Positions 57,560 to 64,000 of a DNA stretch of 64,000 nucleotides are shown in pieces (the first letter of the stretch is position 1; every line of letters begins with the position of its first letter). Position numbers and translations under genes: made by a program. The notes under the pieces are model-generated. The model was not told where the DNA came from. It made no database searches and was given only the letters and a program-made list of their open reading frames with translations. The stretch is from Miscanthus floridulus (taxonomy: Eukaryota; Streptophyta; Magnoliopsida; Poales; Poaceae): NCBI RefSeq assembly GCF_019320115.1, contig NC_089584.1:56354852-56418851 (forward strand). Reading direction: 5' to 3'.

Positions 57560-60500
57560 TGTGATAGAACCGCCCAATTTATACAAGATCAAGTATGGCT
57601 GTCCCCACTTAACACGTTGACACGTGCATACTCTCACTTATATAAACCCGGTAGTCCGCCGAGTGTCACGTAGGACCTCGGTAAATCAACATCACAACCA
57701 AGATCGCGTGATTAAGCAAATACACATCACATACACAGAGTTGCAGCGGAAATAATATTACAATGAGTTCGCAATTAAAAGTACAAGTTTGGGTTTCCAA
57801 AACCAATTAGTGAAAACAATATTTGCTTTCAAAGGATTACATTGATATAAGTTCCAAATACATTGCTAGCATAAGTGACATCCTCAGACAAAAGCATGTA
57901 GAGGAGAAGTGAATATAGAGTCACCGAGCCCACTGGTGGTTAGCCACCATCTTCAACAGGCCAAAACCTCACCTGCAACATGGTGGGATAAACCCTGAGT
58001 ACTCGAATGTACTTAGCTAGACTTATCCATCATAAACCAGAAATACAATTGACTCTAAGGAGTATGCAAGGCTTTATAAGTGGAGGTAGCTTGACAACAT
58101 TTTGCATAAAAGCGATTGACTTAGTTGTATAATTATGATTCCTTTATCAAGTTAATTATAACTATCCATCTCTAGATTAGCAACTATCCTGTGCCAAACA
58201 TGTGGTATATCTTTTTAGAGCATACAATAGTAACCATAGCAGGTGTAGTAATTCCATGTTTATCTGAACCATCACATTCCATAATACAATTACTACGATG
58301 TTGGGACTAGCCAAGTTTCTCACTATCCGAGAGAGACGGCGATTCGAATCGATTTCAACCAGCTGGGAATTTATTCCTAACACAAACCCAGGCAGACTAG
58401 ATCAACGGTCACCTTAGGTCACCTTTGGTACAACTTAGTTACACATTTTGTGGGTCCGTACCGCGCCGCACAGTCTGGGACACCAGATGCCAGGACGTTC
58501 AGGCCTAGCCTGCCCTTGGGCTCAGTCTGATCGCCCCCCGCAAGGAGCGCACAACAGAACAGGTCCTGGCCTAAGTTGAGCTACTCAGCTTCACGGTCGA
58601 AACGAGTTATCTGGCCAGCTAAGTGATAGGCATGCGTTCAATCTTGTCAGAAGCGCCAACAATGGTACGGTCCTTAATCGACATGGACGGAATCACATGA
58701 GTCAACCTACACATAGACTCCGCCCAGCCTCGATTTACTTTTACCCCATGGTTCTTTTCCACGATAGCAAATATAGCCAACCGTGCTTCGGTATCCACCT
58801 ATATCTCGCAGGTGACAGGATATCACCCGACTTCTACCGGTCTAAGCATGACTAAGCATATATTCGATCCTGGACCTATACCGGTTAAAGGTGTAATATC
58901 TGGACAAGGAATTTATATGCATCAAGTGGTTCCATTCAACTCTTATAACCTAATGCATCAATCATAAGTACTTAAGTAATCATTTGTAAAATACTGGGAG
59001 ACTTAAAATGCTCTGGGGCTTGCCTGGGATCCGACACAAGTCAATTCAGTTAGCTTGCACCGACTTGGTGACATCTCCAGGCCTAGCACTTGCTTAGTCC
59101 TTCCATCTTCGGGATAGATCCACCAAACCCAATCTTCGAGTTCGGCTCCACATCACATCCTTCACGTGATTTATCTAGCGTACCTAAATGAGATGCAAGA
59201 TGCAGGTGTATGAATACATGGAAGTGCAATAGGCAATGCATCGCATGCAGTAAGACAAGCACAAGGTTACATTAACATACACATGCACTTCACATTGCTT
59301 ACTATAAATATTGCACAATTTATCATGCCACGATAGCAAAGAAGATGACAACACCAAGCATGACACAAGTTTCCCAAGATCTCAGGTACTCTAACTCAAC
59401 CATCATCAAAGGTATGAGCCACACTTAGCAATATACAAGCAAACAACTATAATTGGAATCTGTCAATTTCTGGACATGCAAACAGCAGCTACAAGATTTA
59501 GCTATAACTGGAGTTACACAAATCCAAATGACTTGAAAGAAGACATTCTGGAAAGCTTATGAAGTTATCTACAATTCATATTTAATCATCTTAGCATGAT
59601 TCTCAAGTTAACTAAGTCAAATATACCCATTTACAAAAACTGGTCTAAACAAGACAGAGAGTAATCAATTCTGTAACCCAACTTTAAACAACTGTAACTC
59701 TTAAACTACTTGGCCAAATGACACCACATTTTAACATCAGATAGATACATGAATTATATACAACTTTCTTATTATCATCTAGGTGTGATTCAAATCCTAA
59801 CTAGATCAAACACTAGCATCTTTCAGATCTGCTCCGAATACAATCCAATCCTGACAGAAGACTTAAAAGTCATGTAACTCCTACACTATCAGGCCTATGG
59901 TCTTACAATTTGAACACAAGCAAGATTATGAAATTTTCTACAACTTTTGTATTCACTACAACCGTAGCAACATCATTTACACCACGAAAATGATTGCACA
60001 AGCAAAACTGCAAATGCAGCCCAACAGCAGTGGCATAGAAAACTGATAGCATCTTCAGAGAAGCATAATTGGAGTTCTAGACCTCCAACAAACATGAAAC
60101 ATAACTTTTTGAAAAACTTAGGATGTTACCTACAACTTTATTATTCTCATATTAAGATGATTCTACAGTTAGAAGGGTCAATTAATCCAATAATTGTATC
60201 TCTGTCCAAAACATAGACAGAAACTGACATGCCACTTTAAACAGCTATAATTGGAGTTATACATGTCCAATAAATGTGGTTCTAGACTTTTTAGAAAGCT
60301 TATAAAATTCTAAACAACTTTGTTGTAAACACCTAAAGCTAATTCGACTATTAAGGAGGCTCCACAATACCAACAAGGTAACCCTGTCAGAGTTTTGGCA
60401 GAAACAGCCACTGATATTTAAGTAAGTATAACTCAAGATCTACTTAACCAAAAATCATGATATTTAGCTTTTTGAAAAGCTTAATAAAAGTACTACAACT

Positions 60501-62461
60501 CATGTATTATCATAAAGTTATGATTCATAACCTAACTAAGCCAATTAATTCAATCTTGCAGGCCTATTCAGAATAGGGGTAAGGCAATACAGGTACTTTG
60601 TTATTTTTATAGATCTCAAACTATCAAGCCTAAAATACTGAAATTTTTACCAGACATCACTAATCACATCAGTAACACTCCACAAAAATTTCACATTTAT
60701 TTCAGTAAAATAAATGCAGTTATAAAAAGAACAAGACATGACTAGCATTAAGAACCTAACTGCCTAAATCTATTTTTACAGCTAAACCTTTAAACTAAAA
60801 CATGTAATATTATTGATCTAGTACATAGATAATTTCACAAGGATTCCAAAAAGTCCACATTTGTTATTTTAGGATTTTTCTACTAATTAATACGGATTTT
60901 CAAAGTGGAGCATTCAAATCTATAAAAACCAGAGAAAAAGGGATCGAAATCTTGCATCGGGGCCCCTGCGGAAAACCCAATTTAAATACGAACAAATTGA
61001 TCCTTTTCAGCACTGTTCACTAGAGTCACTAGTTCTTCACAAAACCCCCTGCCTTTTCCCTTATTGCTGCGCGAGGTCCGTCGTCTTCCTCCTCCGGCCG
61101 GAAGCAGGACACCTCGTCGGAGCTCCTAGTTCTAGTGGCGGTGGTCGTCGTCGGCGTCGGAGAAGCTACGGGGGAGCATCCAAGGGCCAGCGCAGACGCG
61201 TGGGGCTGCTCATCTAGGCCGGAGGCAGGCCAGGTTGGCCTGGCCGTGCGCACAGGCATTCGCGGTGGCCACAGCACCGGTGGCCACGCGCTACGGCAGC
61301 GAAGGAAGGCCGGGGTGGGGCGCGCGAGGCTAAGAGGAGGGCGGCGGAGCTGGTGGCGCACATGGATGGACACGAAGGAGCCCGGAGGCAGTGGGGACAT
61401 GGAGGCGGCCAGCTCGGCCATGGTGGTTCCGCTGCGGACGCAAGAGCGAGAGCTAGAGAGGGGGTGGTGAGTGCGAGCGACTGAACCAGGCAGCGCGGCG
61501 TCTTTGTTAACGCATGCCAGCGCGCGGTGTTGAGGGCCTGGCGTCGGCTAGCTGTGGCCATGCGATGGCCACGCGGCGGCATGTTTTTGCCACGGTCGAC
61601 CATGACCCAGCGCGCGCGGCGTTCTTCAGCGACTGAAAAACCGACCTGACGACGTGATTTGAAGTCGTTCAATCTCCTAAACTATGGTGATTCAGCGTTT
61701 AATTCCTTAATCAAAGTTGGATATCTACCTACCAGCTACAAAGTTGTTTTAGAAATCAAAGACCAATTCTCAATGTATAAGAAGATATAACAGCCCAAAG
61801 TTGAGCTCGTCACACTGTCAATGCTAAACACTTGGAAGAATTGGCTAAGTGCTGAAAATAGTGAAAAGTTGATCTTTGTGAGCTAAATTGAAGCATGTTA
61901 GGAGCTGAACTAGCCTCTGACCCAAAAATAAAAGTTGTTCCTCTCATCAACTACTACAACTTTTCTTTAGTGAACACATCCATGCAAAGTCTCTATGACA
62001 TAGTTCAAACTAGGTCAAACATACTACATTTAAATGATGACTTACACTTAAACTATGACTTAGCGACCAAATTAGCCCTAGCCATGTATACCAAAGTTGT
62101 TCATAATGAAACTCTAAACATGTTTAATGTATTCCTAAGGTCACACAAGCACTTTATACATTGGGTAAATATTTTACTTTCTAGGTCAACATGCATATCA
62201 TCACTTAGGAGCTTAATTATGCAAAGTGATCTACATGAACAATGTTCCATTAGCCATCCTAAGCCTAGCTAAGGTGTTTTAGTGACTAACATGACCCACT
62301 TGCACTCATTCATACATGATCATAAGTATACACAAAGAAAACATGAAATAACAAAGCATGTTTCATATGTTTCCTATATAAAAGCTTATATATGAATGCC
62401 TCATGCTCATGCTCATGCAATGCAAGTCAAATTATGCAAGCCTAACACCTAGGGTGTTACA
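57560..62461 (-). mobile_element. Complete solo LTR (Tekay subfamily 2), 4.9 kb
   Basis: The unit begins TGTGATAGAACCGCCC and ends AGGGTGTTACA. It is flanked by GTCTT (57555-57559) and ATCTT (62462-62466), a 5-bp target duplication with one difference. T1 has the uninterrupted site (GATCTTGGGC at 42521-42530). It has no PBS, PPT or coding region, so it arose by LTR-LTR recombination. A GC-rich core lies at 61020-61660; the frames there (61029-61672) overlap on both strands and have no recognised domain. The frame 61895-62272 is AT-rich LTR DNA. Confidence 0.92.
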
Positions 62462-63264
62462 ATCTTGGGCGGATGGACCATCATCCGAACATGTTGTAGG
62501 ATGCTCCCATCATCTTGGAGCATAGGGTCAACCCCACTCAACCTCTGAGGTCATCTTCATCAACAATTCATCGCCCGCTACCCCGCTACATGAGGAAGCA
62601 TATCAAGAATGATGATCTGATCGCATCCATCGATCAGGTTGGCTAGAAGCTCGTCGACTACCTTTCCATTGTGGAATCAGCTCTAACCACTTTGGTTTAG
62701 CGCCGACCACCCTCCGATTCTGATCTATTGGATGTTGATCAGGATGCTCTAGGGGTTGTGGCCACCATCCATCAAGATGCCCCAAGGGACAGACCCACCG
62801 ATCAGGTGGTGGAGAGGTTGACCGAGGCCAAGGCCAGAATCATGGGTGAGATGCCTACCACAATTTTCTGTTTCTTCTTAGTTGTCTTCAAGATCTTGAT
62901 TATCCCTTCTTTGAATCTTTCTAGATCTATTGGCCTAGTTGGAAAGCCTTTGATCAACTGCAGAGTATGCGGCATGATTCATCAACGCCAAGGGTGTCGT
63001 GCCGGTGGTTCACTTGTACGACGTCCCAATCCATGTCAGAGAGGTTGCTCTCCATGCTGTTTGTCATGGTGCTGCCATGGCATTGGCTGTTGTGCAAGGT
63101 CGCTCTATCCACGAGCTTCAACTTCTTCCCCATGGTTTTCCAGCCACTAAACACCCCGAGGATCACGAGCGCCTGGTCAAGGATTTCTTCAACGCCGCCA
63201 ACTCCATAGCCCTTGCTTCCCAGGCCAAAGACATAGTGAACAAAGTGTTTTCTAGCCTTTAGCT
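62462..63264 (+). pseudogene. T2 antisense gene, 3' exons
   Basis: This copy keeps the middle exon that T1 has lost: from about 62590 it reads MRKHIKNDDLIASIDQ, KLVDYLSIVESALTTL and DQVVERLTEAKARIM, with two in-frame TAG codons, up to a donor ATG|GTGAG at about 62848. The last exon begins after CCTAG near 62937 (LES, two TGA codons, FINAKGVVPVVHLYDVP, REVALHAVCHGAAMALAV, HERLVKDFFNAANS, AKDIVNKVFSSL) and ends with TAG at 63260-63262. The stretch from 62999 to the end is open. Function unknown. Confidence 0.55.
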
Positions 63265-63499
63265 TCTAATAGGAGAAGCTAGCAAACAATCTCTTTGTTT
63301 TAAGTGGTTTCTCTTTTGCCCTGTACTTCCTATACCAATTTGTCTATCTTTGTTTTTGCTCTATAGGTGATACATATCGTATAGGCTTTTACCCCTTCGG
63401 GTTTATTTTTGAACTAGAGGCGATATCCTTCTGGTATTGGCTATTAGAGCCGATGACTAAACAAATCGGCTATCAAGTATTAATCCAAAGGCTTGGATA

Positions 63500-64000
63500 T
63501 TATTTCTTTAGATATTTTCCATTGATTGCTCTATCAAACTCTTCTTCTCCCCCTAGTGTTTCCAAAATATAAGCATTGCCAGGCATACAATGTTTAATCC
63601 GATAAGGTCCTTCCCAATTAAGTGACCATTTGCCGAACTTGCTATCCTTCGACCCGATCGGCAATTTCACTTTCCAGACTAAGTCTCCTTCAGAAAATTG
63701 TTTGCTCTTGACCTTTTTATTGTAATACTTTGCAATCCTCAGTTTACTGGCTTCAATATTCTCAAGAGCATGTAGCCGATGGTAACTCAAGTCCTCTAAG
63801 TCATTTATCATAAGATTCTTGTAGACTTTGGCTGACAAATCATTTTGCAATGTGACACGCCTCAATCCAGTTTGAATCTCCTAAGGAAGGACTGCATTAT
63901 GACCATACACAAGTTCATAAGGTGATGTTTTAATCGATCCATGACAGGCCATCCTATATGCCCATAGTGCCTCATTAAGCTTTGAATACCACTTCCTTGG
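63500..64000 (-). CDS. T2 integrase C-terminal part (partial)
   Basis: The frame 63500-63865 is open for 121 codons (KYYNKKVKSKQFSEGDLVWKV, WEGPYRIKHCMPGNAYILE), the C-terminal domain of a Tat-lineage integrase. The homology to T1 (46968-47100) continues from 63866 to the window edge. This is the uninterrupted version of the site where the Sirevirus solo LTR entered T1. The rest of T2 lies outside. Confidence 0.8.

Noticed and set aside
61029..61672. 130- and 152-residue frames on the minus strand
   Set aside because: These are in the GC core of the solo LTR. They are rich in proline, arginine and alanine with no family motif, and both strands are open.
1..64000. Host protein-coding genes or tRNA genes
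   Set aside because: I looked for long frames outside the elements and for tRNA-like folds with A and B boxes and found none I could support. Small genes with many introns could still be missed without a search.

Overview
The window looks like a nested retrotransposon block from a large grass genome. A member of the sugarcane/Miscanthus/sorghum group (Andropogoneae) is my inference from the element families; nothing in the sequence names the species. I find no intact host protein gene, no tRNA gene and no CRISPR array in 64 kb. Almost every base can be assigned to LTR retrotransposons, mostly decayed, inserted into one another and cut by internal deletions.

Layout, left half (1-38.5 kb). The window opens in the leader of a minus-strand Tekay/Del-type chromovirus (element A, 1-361) followed by its shortened 5' LTR (362-3684). 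Two LTRs of a second Tekay subfamily follow in opposite orientation (3685-7086 plus, 7380-~11690 minus), separated by only 293 bp, so they form a large inverted repeat. Next come an Athila gag/protease remnant (~11735-12440), a minus-strand LTR fragment (12742-~14400) and a decayed plus-strand chromovirus (element C: PBS 15444, gag-pol to ~20220, 3' LTR from 20238). The 3' LTR of C is split at 22536 by a better preserved minus-strand chromovirus (element D, 22537-35446) and resumes at 36195, ending at 38493. At the right tip of D sits a complete 748-bp Cassandra TRIM element whose LTRs carry 5S rRNA-derived sequence (35447-36194).

Layout, right half (38.5-64 kb). A Tat-lineage protease remnant (38494-38851) and the first part of another LTR (38852-39532) are followed by a long minus-strand Tat-lineage Ty3/gypsy element (T1, 39533-54522). 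T1 has gag, protease, reverse transcriptase, two RNase H domains and integrase. On the opposite strand, between pol and the 3' LTR, it carries two tandem intron-containing genes. A 1.87-kb solo LTR of Sirevirus type (45091-46962, TSD ACATG) lies inside its integrase. A second Tat element (T2) begins at 54523 inside the 5' LTR of T1 and runs off the window. T2 carries one antisense gene and is itself split by a 4.9-kb solo Tekay LTR (57560-62461).

How the parts relate. The insertion order can be read from target-site duplications and interrupted homologies: C before D before Cassandra, T1 before T2, and T1/T2 before their solo LTRs. The most unusual signals are five nonsense codons shared by elements C and D, the tandem spliced antisense genes of the Tat elements, the 3.4-kb inverted LTR pair, and the way Cassandra has become the outer end of element D.
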